From assembly GCA_902634485.1 (NCBI GenBank), contig CACPKA010000004.1, positions 1 through 64,000 on the forward strand: 64,000 nucleotides of DNA, in the 5' to 3' direction. Position numbers and translations under genes: made by a program. Every line of letters begins with the position of its first letter. The first letter of the stretch is position 1. Of the stretch, positions 36,688 through 45,276 are shown in pieces. The notes under the pieces are model-generated. The model saw only the letters and a list, made by a program, of their open reading frames with translations. It had not been told where the DNA came from and made no database searches. Source of the DNA: an uncultured Pelagibacteraceae bacterium. Lineage in GTDB: Bacteria > Pseudomonadota > Alphaproteobacteria > Pelagibacterales > Pelagibacteraceae.

Positions 36688-37341
36688 TTAAGCTTTCTTT
36701 GTTTTAAGTGGTTTTTTCCTATTAGGATAACAAGTAGTACAGATTTTACAAGTTAAACCGTAACACTCTCTTGCTTTACAATATTCTCTTCCATAATAAA
36801 TTATTTGAAGATGAAGCTTGTTCCAAGATTTTTTAGGAAATAATCTTTTTAAATCTTTTTCAGTTTGGATAACATTTTTACCATTAGTTAGACCCCATCT
36901 TTGAGCTAACCGATGAATATGAGTATCTACAGGAAATGCTGGATATCCAAATCCTTGTGACATTACCACACTAGCAGTTTTATGTCCCACACCTGGAAGT
37001 TTTTCAAGTTCTTCAAAAGTTTCTGGGACTTTTCCATTGTGTTTTTCAATTAGTTGTTTTGATAGAAGGTAAACGCTTTTAGCTTTAACTCTAAAAATAC
37101 CAATACTTTTAATTAGTCTTTCAATTTTCTTTCTTCCTAATGTTACAAAGTGGTCAGGTTTATTAAATTTTGGATAAATATTTTTAGTAACATTATTTAC
37201 ATTAACATCTGTAGTTTGAGCAGATAACAAAACAGAAATTAATAAAGTAAATTTATTTCTATGTTTAAGAGGAATTTGTGTTTTTGGATAAATTCTATTT
37301 AGAATTTTTAATATTATTTTAGATCTTTGAACCTCATTCAT
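36688..37341 (-). CDS. nth: Endonuclease III
   Basis: DNA glycosylase/AP lyase for oxidised pyrimidines. 217 residues with FTLLISVLLSAQTTDVNVN, the helix-hairpin-helix LEKLPGVGHKTASVVMS and the catalytic-aspartate loop PVDTHIHRLAQRWGL. The Fe-S region is unusual: YCKARECYGLTCKICTTC has Cys spacings of 4, 4, 2 and 2 rather than C-x6-C-x2-C-x5-C. The stop of dapB overlaps by four bases, so they share a transcript. Confidence 0.94.
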   Translation of the reverse strand: MNEVQRSKIILKILNRIYPKTQIPLKHRNKFTLLISVLLSAQTTDVNVNNVTKNIYPKFNKPDHFVTLGRKKIERLIKSIGIFRVKAKSVYLLSKQLIEKHNGKVPETFEELEKLPGVGHKTASVVMSQGFGYPAFPVDTHIHRLAQRWGLTNGKNVIQTEKDLKRLFPKKSWNKLHLQIIYYGREYCKARECYGLTCKICTTCYPNRKKPLKTKKA

Positions 37342-38114
37342 TTAAAGTTCAAAACATCTCTCATTGAATAAAGGCCAGGTTTCTTATTCATTAACCACTT
37401 AGCTGCTGTGAAAGCCCCTTCTGAATAAAGAGCTCTATCAAAAGCTTCATGATTTAATGTAATTATTTCTTTGCCACTCGAGAAATTTACTTCATGTTCA
37501 CCCACAACTTCATCTTTTCTTAATGAATTAAAATTAATTTTTTTTCCGTAAGGAAAAGATTTTTTATTTAAATATTTTTTTCCCATTAATTTATAAAAAT
37601 CTTTATTTTTTCCAATAGCTATACCCTTTCCAAGCATCAAGGCAGTTCCTGATGGATGATCTTTTTTGTGTTTATGATGAATTTCAAAAACTTTGCTTAG
37701 GAAATTATTTCCCAAAGATTTTGATGCAATTTCAGTTAAATACATTAATAAGTTTATTCCTAAACTCATATTTCCAGCTCTAAGAATTGGTATTTTTTTT
37801 GCATAATTTTTAATCAAGTTTTCTTCTTTTTTAGAAAATCCAGTTGTTCCGATAACAACTCTTTTTTTAAGCTTTGATGCAATTTTTAAAACTTCAAAAG
37901 TGCATTTAGGAACTGTAAAATCTATTATTAAATTAGCTTTTTTAAAAGCTTCTGCAGTATTTAAGCTAGGTTTAATTCCAGATACTTTTTTATTAATAAT
38001 TCTATTTTCTGTAAGTGTTACTATTTTAAAATTTTTATCAGATCTAGCAGATTTAATAATCTGTTGGCCCATCCTACCCATACATCCAGTGATAGCTAAA
38101 TTAATTTTTTTCAT
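37338..38114 (-). CDS. dapB: 4-Hydroxy-tetrahydrodipicolinate reductase
   Basis: Second committed enzyme of lysine and diaminopimelate synthesis. NAD(P)H loop ITGCMGRMGQQI at the N-terminus, LIIDFTVP, GTTGFSKKEE, and the catalytic segment FEIHHKHKKDHPSGTAL, with FDRALYSEGAFTAA near the C-terminus. 258 residues, complete. It starts one base before the stop of the 55-residue membrane protein. Confidence 0.97.
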   Translation of the reverse strand: MKKINLAITGCMGRMGQQIIKSARSDKNFKIVTLTENRIINKKVSGIKPSLNTAEAFKKANLIIDFTVPKCTFEVLKIASKLKKRVVIGTTGFSKKEENLIKNYAKKIPILRAGNMSLGINLLMYLTEIASKSLGNNFLSKVFEIHHKHKKDHPSGTALMLGKGIAIGKNKDFYKLMGKKYLNKKSFPYGKKINFNSLRKDEVVGEHEVNFSSGKEIITLNHEAFDRALYSEGAFTAAKWLMNKKPGLYSMRDVLNFK

Positions 38115-38282
38115 TTAAAAGATAAAGTATAAAACTATCATAACAACTGAAACAATTATAGCCCAAATAGATAAATTAGTTAAAAATTGTTTTAATTTTG
38201 AATTAGTTTGTAAAAAAGACGGTAGAACTAATATCAAAACCGCAATCATAAAAATTGCAGGAATAATCTGGTCCCAGTTCAT
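38115..38282 (-). CDS. Small two-helix membrane protein (55 residues, not in ORF track)
   Basis: Exact 56-codon frame filling the dnaJ-dapB gap: it starts at 38282, directly following the dnaJ stop (TAAATG overlap), and ends directly before the dapB ATG. The product begins MNWDQIIPAIFMIAVLILVL, has a polar middle QTNSKLKQF and a second hydrophobic helix IWAIIVSVVMIVLYFIF. I know no named family for it. The tight fit between two genes and two clean helices argue that it is real; small membrane proteins of this form are common in streamlined genomes. Function unknown. Confidence 0.75.
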   Translation of the reverse strand: MNWDQIIPAIFMIAVLILVLPSFLQTNSKLKQFLTNLSIWAIIVSVVMIVLYFIF

Positions 38283-39407
38283 TTAATTTTTCCAGAAACT
38301 CTTAGCTTTTTGAAAGAACTTTTTAATGCTTGGATTTGATTTTTCGTTTTCAATATCTCTAAATTTTTCAAGTAAATCTTTTTGTTCTCTATTTAAAGAA
38401 ACTGGAACTTCAGTGTTAACTTGAACATAAAGATCACCAATTCCACTTCCTCTCATATATGGCATCCCTTTACCTTTTAATCTAAATTGTTTTCCACTTT
38501 GCGTTCCTGATGGAATTTTTATTTTAGCTTTTCCACCATCAATTGTTGGTATTTCAATAGATGTTCCTAAAGCTGCATCAGCAATTGAGATTGGACATTC
38601 AAAAAATAAATTTTCTTCAGATCTTTTAAATAATTCATGTGAATAAACATTTATAAAAAGATATAGGTCTCCATTTCCTCCTCCTCTAGAACCTGCCTCA
38701 CCTTTACCAGCAAGTCTTATTCTTGTTCCATCATCAACACCTTTTGGAATTGAAACTGAAAGTCTTTTAGAAGCTTGCTGTTTTCCTTGTCCATTACAGT
38801 TATTGCATGGATTTGTAATTTCTTCACCTGATCCTGAACATTGTGGACATGTTTGTTGAACAGTAAAAAATCCTTGGCTTGATCTAACTTGACCGTGGCC
38901 TCCACACATAGAGCATGAACCTACATCATGACCTAGTTTTGATCCAGAGCCTTTACATGTATTACATTTTTCAGAAGTTGAAAATTTAATATCTTGTTTT
39001 TTTCCTGTATAAGATTCTTCTAAAGTAATTGATAAATCATATCTTAAATCTGATCCTCTATTATTTGATCTTCTTGAACGTCTTCCGCCTCCAAAACCTT
39101 CCCCAAAAAAATCTTCAAATATATCTGAAAAAGAACTAGAAAAATCAAAATTTCCAAATCCACCTCTTCCACCACCACCATTCTCAAATGCAGCATGGCC
39201 AAAATTATCGTAGCTTTGTTTGCGCTCAGTGTTTGAAAGAACATGATAAGCTTCTGATGCTTCTTTAAATTTTTCCTCAGCTGCTTTATCACCTTCATTT
39301 TTATCTGGGTGATGTTTTACAGCTAATTTTCTATAAGCAGATTTTATTTGATCAGGAGTTGCACTTTTATTTACACCTAAGACTTCATAATAATCTCTTT
39401 TTGCCAT
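38283..39407 (-). CDS. dnaJ: Chaperone DnaJ
   Basis: Hsp40 co-chaperone that delivers unfolded protein to DnaK and triggers its ATPase. 374 residues. J domain with VKHHPDKN, Gly/Phe-rich linker (GGGGRGGFGNFDF), zinc centre of four CxxCxGxG repeats (CNTCKGSG, CSMCGGHG, CPQCSGSG, CNNCNGQG), then the C-terminal client-binding domains. It follows dnaK by 28 bases, probably on the same message. The other ORF-track frames here are shadows. Confidence 0.98.
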   Translation of the reverse strand: MAKRDYYEVLGVNKSATPDQIKSAYRKLAVKHHPDKNEGDKAAEEKFKEASEAYHVLSNTERKQSYDNFGHAAFENGGGGRGGFGNFDFSSSFSDIFEDFFGEGFGGGRRSRRSNNRGSDLRYDLSITLEESYTGKKQDIKFSTSEKCNTCKGSGSKLGHDVGSCSMCGGHGQVRSSQGFFTVQQTCPQCSGSGEEITNPCNNCNGQGKQQASKRLSVSIPKGVDDGTRIRLAGKGEAGSRGGGNGDLYLFINVYSHELFKRSEENLFFECPISIADAALGTSIEIPTIDGGKAKIKIPSGTQSGKQFRLKGKGMPYMRGSGIGDLYVQVNTEVPVSLNREQKDLLEKFRDIENEKSNPSIKKFFQKAKSFWKN

Positions 39408-39435
39408 AACTAATTAGACAAATAGTGTTGTAAGC

Positions 39436-41367
39436 TTAGGCGCTTTTTTCTTTATTATCGTCTTTTACTTCTTCAAAGTCTGCATCAACAACGTTATCGT
39501 CTTTTTTTCCTTCTTCTTTTTTTTCTTTTGCATCTTTTGGTGCATCACCAGGTTTAGCAGTTTGTTGAGATTTATAAATTGCTTCTCCTAATTTCATCGA
39601 AGCTTGGACCAAATCTTGTGTCTTTTTCTTAATATCTTCAATATCAGTTCCTTTTAGTGCATTTCTCAAGTTTGCTGAAGAAGTTTCAATTGCTTTTTTA
39701 TCAGTGTCAGAAACTTTACTACCATGCTCTTTTAGATTTTTCTCTGTAGAGTGCAATAAAGTATCAGCCTGGTTTCTTACATCTACTGCTTCTCTTTTTT
39801 TCTTATCAGCTTCTTTGTTTGATTCAGCTTCTTTAACCATTTTATTAATTTCTTCTTCACTTAAACCACCTGATGCTTGAATTTGAATTTTTTGTTCTTT
39901 ACCAGTTCCTTTATCTTTTGCTGATACATTAACTATTCCATTAGCATCAATATCAAATGTAACTTCAATTTGCGGAACGCCTCTTTGAGCGGGAGCTATA
40001 CCAACTAACTCAAAATTACCAAGTAACTTATTGTCAGATGCCATTTCTCTTTCTCCCTGAAGAACTCTTATTGATACAGCTGGCTGATTATCTTCAGCAG
40101 TTGAAAATACTTGACTTTTTTTTGTTGGAATTGTTGTATTTTTATCAATTAATTTTGTAGATACTCCACCCAAAGTTTCAATACCTAAAGATAAAGGGGT
40201 AACATCAAGCAGAAGAACATCTTTAACGTCTCCTTGAAGAACTCCAGCCTGAATTGCAGCACCCATTGCCACAACCTCATCTGGATTGACACTTTTATTT
40301 GGTTCTTTGCCAAAAAAATTTTTTACTTCTTGAAAAACTTTTGGCATTCTAGTCATACCACCAACCATAACTATCTCATCTATTTCTCCCGCAGAAAGAC
40401 CAGCATCTTTTAAAGCTGTTTTACAAGGTGGAATTGTTCTTCCTATTAAATCTTCAACAAGAGCTTCCAATTTTGCCCTAGTCATCTTTAGAGCTATATG
40501 TTTTGGACCTGTTTTATCTGCAGTAATAAAAGGTAAATTTATCTCTGTTTGTTCAGTTGATGATAATTCAATTTTTGCTTTTTCTGCAGCTTCCTTCAAT
40601 CTTTGTAAAGCAAGCTTATCAGATTTTAAATCAATACCATTTTCTTTTTTAAATTCATCAACTAGATAGTTAACTATAGTATTGTCAAAATCCTCTCCAC
40701 CTAAAAAAGTATCTCCATTAGTTGATTTAACTTCGAAAACTCCATCACCTAATTCTAGAATGGAAATATCAAAAGTTCCTCCACCTAAGTCATACACAGC
40801 AATTTTTTTATTTGTTTTTTTATCTAGTCCATATGCAAGTGATGCAGCTGTTGGTTCATTAATAATTCTTAAAACTTCTAAGCCAGCAATTTTTCCAGCA
40901 TCTTTAGTTGCTTGTCTTTGAGCATCGTTGAAGTAAGCAGGAACTGTTATCACAGCTTTGGAAACTTCTTGACCTAAATATTTTTCTGCAGTTTCTTTCA
41001 TTTTTTGTAAAATAAAAGCAGAAATTTGTGAAGGAGAATATTTTTCACCTTTTGCTTCTATCCAGGCATCACCTTTTTCAGAGTTTATAATTTTAAAAGG
41101 AGAAGTTTGAATATCTTTTTTTACTGTTTCATCTTCAAAATTTCTTCCAATGAGTCTTTTGACAGCAAAAACTGTATTTTCTGGATTAGTTACAGCTTGT
41201 CTTTTTGCTGGTTGACCAACAAGTTTTTCATTATTATCTGTAAAAGCTACAACTGATGGAGTTGTTCTTGTTCCCTCAGAGTTTTCCAATACTTTAGCTT
41301 GAGTACCTTCCATTATTGATACACAAGAATTTGTTGTTCCTAAATCTATTCCAATTACTTTGCTCAT
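39436..41367 (-). CDS. dnaK: Chaperone DnaK (Hsp70)
   Basis: ATP-driven Hsp70. 643 residues. The N-terminus [45 protein letters not shown], the linker region [18 protein letters not shown] and substrate domain are all present; the C-terminal tail ends with acidic [13 protein letters not shown]. It is between grpE (58 bases upstream) and dnaJ. A heat-shock type promoter is in front of it. Confidence 0.99.
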   Translation of the reverse strand: MSKVIGIDLGTTNSCVSIMEGTQAKVLENSEGTRTTPSVVAFTDNNEKLVGQPAKRQAVTNPENTVFAVKRLIGRNFEDETVKKDIQTSPFKIINSEKGDAWIEAKGEKYSPSQISAFILQKMKETAEKYLGQEVSKAVITVPAYFNDAQRQATKDAGKIAGLEVLRIINEPTAASLAYGLDKKTNKKIAVYDLGGGTFDISILELGDGVFEVKSTNGDTFLGGEDFDNTIVNYLVDEFKKENGIDLKSDKLALQRLKEAAEKAKIELSSTEQTEINLPFITADKTGPKHIALKMTRAKLEALVEDLIGRTIPPCKTALKDAGLSAGEIDEIVMVGGMTRMPKVFQEVKNFFGKEPNKSVNPDEVVAMGAAIQAGVLQGDVKDVLLLDVTPLSLGIETLGGVSTKLIDKNTTIPTKKSQVFSTAEDNQPAVSIRVLQGEREMASDNKLLGNFELVGIAPAQRGVPQIEVTFDIDANGIVNVSAKDKGTGKEQKIQIQASGGLSEEEINKMVKEAESNKEADKKKREAVDVRNQADTLLHSTEKNLKEHGSKVSDTDKKAIETSSANLRNALKGTDIEDIKKKTQDLVQASMKLGEAIYKSQQTAKPGDAPKDAKEKKEEGKKDDNVVDADFEEVKDDNKEKSA

Positions 41368-41385
41368 ATAGCCTGTCTGTGTTTC

Positions 41386-41413
41386 ATATAAGTGTTAATT
41401 TTTGATCTACAAG
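41386..41413 (-). promoter_or_regulatory. Heat-shock type promoter candidate for dnaK
   Basis: On the minus strand CTTGTA (41413-41408), a 16-base spacer, then TTATAT (41391-41386), 18 bases before the dnaK ATG. The -35 matches the sigma-32 type CTTGAA at five of six, and the spacer length equals that of hslV and grpE. Read by eye. Confidence 0.55.
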
Positions 41414-41425
41414 TTCTTTTAAACA

Positions 41426-42022
41426 TTATTTATCTACCTTTTCTTTGCTTTTTTCCTCTGTTTTTTCAGTTTTTTTTGAAACAGCAACTAGAGATGGTCT
41501 TAACAGCCTATCTTTCATTTTGTAACCTTTTTGGATTTCTTGTACTATAGTTCCTGGCTCTTTATTATTATCCTCTATTTCCATCATTGCTTGATGTAAA
41601 TTAGGATCTAATTTTTTATTAATAGATATAATTTCATCAATATTGTTTTTTTTAAAAATAGAAAGTAGATCCTTCTTAATTATATCTAAATGTTCAAGAG
41701 TTTTTTTTAAAGCATCTGAATTTTTTAATTTTTCATCACTTTCTAAGGATTGTTTAGCTCTATCAAAATTGTCAATAAGATTTAGAGATTCTCTTGCAAA
41801 TGAAAATCCTCCATATTCAAAAGCATCATCTTTTTCTTTTTCATACCTTCTTCTTTGATTTTCCATTTCCGCAAGTGTTCTAGCAAGTTTATCCTCAAGG
41901 ACTTTAATTTGATCTTCAATATTAATTTCATCGTCTTCTTCTTTTTTGTTTATATCTGACTCAGTATTCTCAGAAGGTGTATTTAATTCTTTTTCAGCTT
42001 CTTTGTTTTGTTCTTTTTCCAT
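41426..42022 (-). CDS. grpE: Nucleotide exchange factor GrpE
   Basis: Promotes ADP release from DnaK. 198 residues: a long N-terminal acidic coiled coil (EKELNTPSENTESDINK, then IKVLEDKLARTLAEMENQRRRYEKEKDD), LNLIDNFDRAKQSL, and the C-terminal beta domain with PNLHQAMMEIED and VVQEIQKGYKMKDRLLRPS-like text (IVQEIQKGYK..DRLLRPSLV). Upstream lies the divergent rdgB with only 36 bases between start codons. Confidence 0.97.
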   Translation of the reverse strand: MEKEQNKEAEKELNTPSENTESDINKKEEDDEINIEDQIKVLEDKLARTLAEMENQRRRYEKEKDDAFEYGGFSFARESLNLIDNFDRAKQSLESDEKLKNSDALKKTLEHLDIIKKDLLSIFKKNNIDEIISINKKLDPNLHQAMMEIEDNNKEPGTIVQEIQKGYKMKDRLLRPSLVAVSKKTEKTEEKSKEKVDK

Positions 42023-42030
42023 TCAGACAT

Positions 42031-42058
42031 ATATGGTAAGAAATTCTTTAATTTCTAG
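42031..42058 (-). promoter_or_regulatory. Heat-shock type promoter candidate for grpE
   Basis: On the minus strand CTAGAA (42058-42053), a 16-base spacer and CCATAT (42036-42031), eight bases before the grpE ATG. This nearly duplicates the hslV arrangement, including the near-leaderless spacing. The -35 abuts the divergent rdgB start codon. Confidence 0.6.
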
Positions 42059-42661
42059 ATGATAAAGAAAAAAAAAATTAAATTGATTATAGGAACTAAT
42101 AATCCAGGAAAATTAAGAGAAATAAGAGATTTACTGCCAAAATATCTTCAGATTTTTTCTCCAAAAACACTTAATCTTAAAAGTCCAATAGAAAATGGGA
42201 AAACTTTCATAGAGAATTCAATGATTAAAGCGGAATTTTTTTCAAAAAAAACAAATATGATTTGTTTGGCAGACGACTCGGGTTTAGAAATTGATATTTT
42301 AGATAAAAGACCAGGAATTTTTTCTGCAAGATGGGCAGGAAAAAAAAATAATTTTAATCTTGCTATAAAAAAAGTATTTAGTGAATTAAAAAAAAAAGAT
42401 AATAAATGGAAAAATAAAAAAATTAAAGCAAGATTTATATGTGCTTTATCTATTTATTGGCCTAGTGGAAAAAAAATTAGTCGAATAGGAAAAATTAATG
42501 GTTTTATATCACCAAAAAAAATAGGATTTAATGGTTTTGGTTATGATCCAATATTTATACCTGAAAATGAAATAATTACATTTGGTCAAATGAAACCTAA
42601 ATTAAAATTTAAAATTGATCATAGATCAAAAGCTTTTAAAAAAATTAAAAAATTTTTTTAA
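42059..42661 (+). CDS. rdgB: XTP/dITP pyrophosphatase (RdgB/HAM1)
   Basis: Removes non-canonical purine triphosphates. 200 residues: IIGTNNPGKLREIRDL, ENSMIKAEFFSKKT, CLADDSGLEIDIL, PGIFSARWAG, and the C-terminal GFGYDPIFIPE and DHRSKAFKK. The divergent position next to grpE fits the alphaproteobacterial order rph-rdgB/grpE in part. The 3' end overlaps the LpoA-like gene convergently by 17 bases. Confidence 0.95.
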   Translation: MIKKKKIKLIIGTNNPGKLREIRDLLPKYLQIFSPKTLNLKSPIENGKTFIENSMIKAEFFSKKTNMICLADDSGLEIDILDKRPGIFSARWAGKKNNFNLAIKKVFSELKKKDNKWKNKKIKARFICALSIYWPSGKKISRIGKINGFISPKKIGFNGFGYDPIFIPENEIITFGQMKPKLKFKIDHRSKAFKKIKKFF

Positions 42662-43796
42662 ATTCATTATTTTCTATTTTATAAAAGTTAAGAATATGAT
42701 TAATTCTATTTTTATTAATTTCAAAAATTCCAACCTTTCCTTTAAATTGATTCTTTTTATAAAAAATTTTTTCATTAATTTCAAATTTGTTTTGATAAAT
42801 AATATAATAAACAAGTCCCATTAAATCATAACTTAAAAATGATAATTGATTTGGAGTTTCATTGTAGATTTCTCTATATTCTTTAATAAATTCATCATAA
42901 TTTTTTTTATTAATTGATGGAAAATATAAGGGTTGTAAGCTCGTTTCTTTCAGAAAAGATTCATCAAACCATTGGTTTAAAGTTATATAATAAACTCTTT
43001 CAGGAGAAACATCGGTATACAAAAGAGATGTAAAAACACTTTTTAGACTTTCTTCAAAATCAGAAACAATTACAGAGTCAAAATTTATACCACCAAGTGT
43101 ATCTCTTTTTTTTAAATTTTTAATTTTCCATTCTTTATTTTCTTCATTTGAGTCTTCTACTCTTTTTATTTCGTCAATGAGATTTTGTTTTCTTATTCTA
43201 TACATTGTAATCTCTTCAATTTGTTTAGTTAATTTTGTAGGATTCGTTTCATATACATGAATATGCTTTAATTTTATTTTTGATTGGCTAATACCTTTTT
43301 CAATTTCTTCTTTAAAATCAGAATTAGGAATTAAAAAAATTGTCTTATTAATTTCATTTATTTTTTTAAATTTTACAATAGTATTTATTTGGGAGCTTGC
43401 ATTTATTCCTGCACTTATAACATTTTTTGGATTTCCTATACTTTTATTAGTTAATGATAAAAAAGTAATTGTATTTATATCACTTAAAAATAAAAGATTT
43501 TTATTAAATACTGGTCCTATTACAATTTTTACTCCACTCATTTGTAATTCTTTTGCAGCTAATTTAGTTTGTAATGGATCGTTCATAGTATCTTTAGGAA
43601 TTACCTCAATATCTGAATTATTTATTTTATTAATTGCAAGTCTTACAGATTGTAAAATAGATTTACCTATTTTATTATCTTTTCCTGATAAAGGTACTAA
43701 TAATCCAATTTTTATTTTTTCAGCAGCATATAATTTTTGCGTTATCGTAATAAAGAAAAAAAATATTATGAATATAATTTTTGGAGATATTTTCAT
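42645..43796 (-). CDS. LpoA-like penicillin-binding protein activator (periplasmic type I binding fold)
   Basis: 383 residues. Signal peptide ending KLYAAE, then a domain like branched-chain amino-acid binding proteins: IKIGLLVPLSGKDNKIGKSI, KLAAKELQMSGVKIVIGPVFN. Such LpoA/LppC-type proteins stimulate peptidoglycan synthases and are usually divergent from rsmI, as here. It lacks a lipobox and the N-terminal TPR-like domain of enteric LpoA, so a transporter-associated binding protein is the alternative; no ABC genes adjoin it. Confidence 0.78.
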   Translation of the reverse strand: MKISPKIIFIIFFFFITITQKLYAAEKIKIGLLVPLSGKDNKIGKSILQSVRLAINKINNSDIEVIPKDTMNDPLQTKLAAKELQMSGVKIVIGPVFNKNLLFLSDINTITFLSLTNKSIGNPKNVISAGINASSQINTIVKFKKINEINKTIFLIPNSDFKEEIEKGISQSKIKLKHIHVYETNPTKLTKQIEEITMYRIRKQNLIDEIKRVEDSNEENKEWKIKNLKKRDTLGGINFDSVIVSDFEESLKSVFTSLLYTDVSPERVYYITLNQWFDESFLKETSLQPLYFPSINKKNYDEFIKEYREIYNETPNQLSFLSYDLMGLVYYIIYQNKFEINEKIFYKKNQFKGKVGIFEINKNRINHILNFYKIENNEFKKIF

Positions 43797-43828
43797 TATA
43801 ATAAAAGTAATATATTATTCATAACTTT

Positions 43829-44677
43829 ATGATTCCATTTTCAGATATAAAAAAAAATAATTTTAGTGATGGATTATATATTGTTTCTACTCCAATTGGA
43901 AATTTAAGAGATATTACCTTAAGAGGAATTAATGTTTTAAATGAGTCAGAATATATTATTTGTGAGGATACTAGAATATCAAGAAAATTATTAGATAATT
44001 ATAATATAAAAGCTAAATTAATTTCAAATCATAAATTTAATGAAAAAAGAAATTTAAGTAAGTTAATAGAAATACTTAAAACCAAAAAAATTGTTTCTTT
44101 AATTTCTGATGCAGGAACTCCATCCATTTCTGATCCTGGCAAAATATTAATTAACGAATGTTTAAAGAATAAAATTAATATTTTTCCAATTCCTGGACCA
44201 TCTGCAGTATCAGCAGCAGTTTCTATAAGTGGATTTTCTGAAAAATATTTTTTCTATGGTTTTTTTCCTTCAAAAAAAAAAATTTTAAATAAAGATTTAA
44301 AAGAATTATCAAATATTAATTCATCAATTGTTTTTTTTTGTTCACCAAATAAAATTAATGAAGTTATCAAAAATTTGAAAATTTTTTTTTCAGGAAGAAA
44401 AGTTTTAATTTGTAGAGAAATGACAAAATTTTTTGAAGAATATATTAGAGAAGATATTGATGAATTGAAACTATTTCAAAAAACTCCTAAAGGAGAATTG
44501 ACATTAGTTATTTCTGAGAATAATAATAATTCAATCAGTTTAGGCGATATTGAAAAAATGAAAATTAAAAAATTAATCAAAAATTCAAGTATTAAAGATA
44601 TTGTATCTATTATAACAAGAGATAAAGAAATATCAAAAAAAGAAGTATATAATTATTGTTTGAGTATAAAAAAATGA
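43829..44677 (+). CDS. rsmI: 16S rRNA (cytidine1402-2'-O)-methyltransferase RsmI
   Basis: Methylates C1402 in the decoding centre. 282 residues of the tetrapyrrole-methylase fold: LYIVSTPIGNLRDITLRGI, CEDTRISRKLL, LISDAGTPSISDPG, FPIPGPSAVSAAVSISGF and ICREMTKFFEE. The C-terminal helix bundle is shorter than in E. coli. In most proteobacteria yraN follows; here it is replaced directly by the BON lipoprotein gene, whose ATG overlaps the rsmI stop (ATGA). Confidence 0.96.
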   Translation: MIPFSDIKKNNFSDGLYIVSTPIGNLRDITLRGINVLNESEYIICEDTRISRKLLDNYNIKAKLISNHKFNEKRNLSKLIEILKTKKIVSLISDAGTPSISDPGKILINECLKNKINIFPIPGPSAVSAAVSISGFSEKYFFYGFFPSKKKILNKDLKELSNINSSIVFFCSPNKINEVIKNLKIFFSGRKVLICREMTKFFEEYIREDIDELKLFQKTPKGELTLVISENNNNSISLGDIEKMKIKKLIKNSSIKDIVSIITRDKEISKKEVYNYCLSIKK

Positions 44678-45276
44678 AATTAAAATTACAAAATGTTCTT
44701 TTTATTTTTCTATTTTTTATTTTACTTACGAGCTGTGTAGGTACAGCGTCCCAAGGAGTCTTTGGAACAGGAGTTAGTGTGGCTTTAGATCCAAGATCAT
44801 TAGGTACACAAATAGATGACTCGATTATGCAAAAAAATTTGGCTGCAAGACTAACTTTGAAGGAGAAAAAATATTTATTGTCTTTAAAAATAAAAGTTAT
44901 AGATGGGAGAATTTTTATAACTGGAAAAGTTGATGACCCTGAAGAAAAGCTTCAAATAACTAAACTTGCATGGGAAACTAAAGGAGTTAGATCAGTAAAA
45001 AATGATATTAGAGTAAAAGAAGAATTTAATTTTAAACAGTCTGCTAAAGATTTATTAATAACATCTCAATTAAGAAGTGCTTTAATTTTTAACAAAGAAA
45101 TAAAAGCTATAAATTATCAAATAGATACTTATAAAAAGAAAATATACGTATATGGTATTGCAAATTCTAAAGAAGAAAGAAAAGCTGTTATTAGTGAAGC
45201 AAAATCTATACTGGATGTAAAAGATGTTGTTTCGAGTATTTTATTAGTTGAAGATTTAAGAATTCAAAAAAATTAA
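44674..45276 (+). CDS. BON-domain lipoprotein (DolP/OsmY-like)
   Basis: 200 residues: lipoprotein signal ending LLTSC, then two BON domains (about 75-125 and 140-195), e.g. LSLKIKVIDGRIFITGKVDDPEEK and a second INYQIDTYKKKIYVYGIANSKEER. BON domains bind phospholipid membranes; DolP (YraP) is the closest functional relative, placed beside rsmI in E. coli as well. I use ATG 44674 (overlap ATGA with rsmI) rather than 44656. Likely in the outer-membrane inner leaflet. Confidence 0.85.
   Translation: MKLKLQNVLFIFLFFILLTSCVGTASQGVFGTGVSVALDPRSLGTQIDDSIMQKNLAARLTLKEKKYLLSLKIKVIDGRIFITGKVDDPEEKLQITKLAWETKGVRSVKNDIRVKEEFNFKQSAKDLLITSQLRSALIFNKEIKAINYQIDTYKKKIYVYGIANSKEERKAVISEAKSILDVKDVVSSILLVEDLRIQKN

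Noticed and set aside
38717-39298. Two additional minus-strand ORFs inside dnaJ (62 and 84 residues)
   Set aside because: They are alternative frames of dnaJ with low-complexity translation; no family similarity.
42615-42824. 69-residue plus-strand ORF after rdgB
   Set aside because: Out-of-frame with rdgB and antisense to the LpoA-like gene; composition is just Phe/Asn/Ile from A/T-rich DNA.
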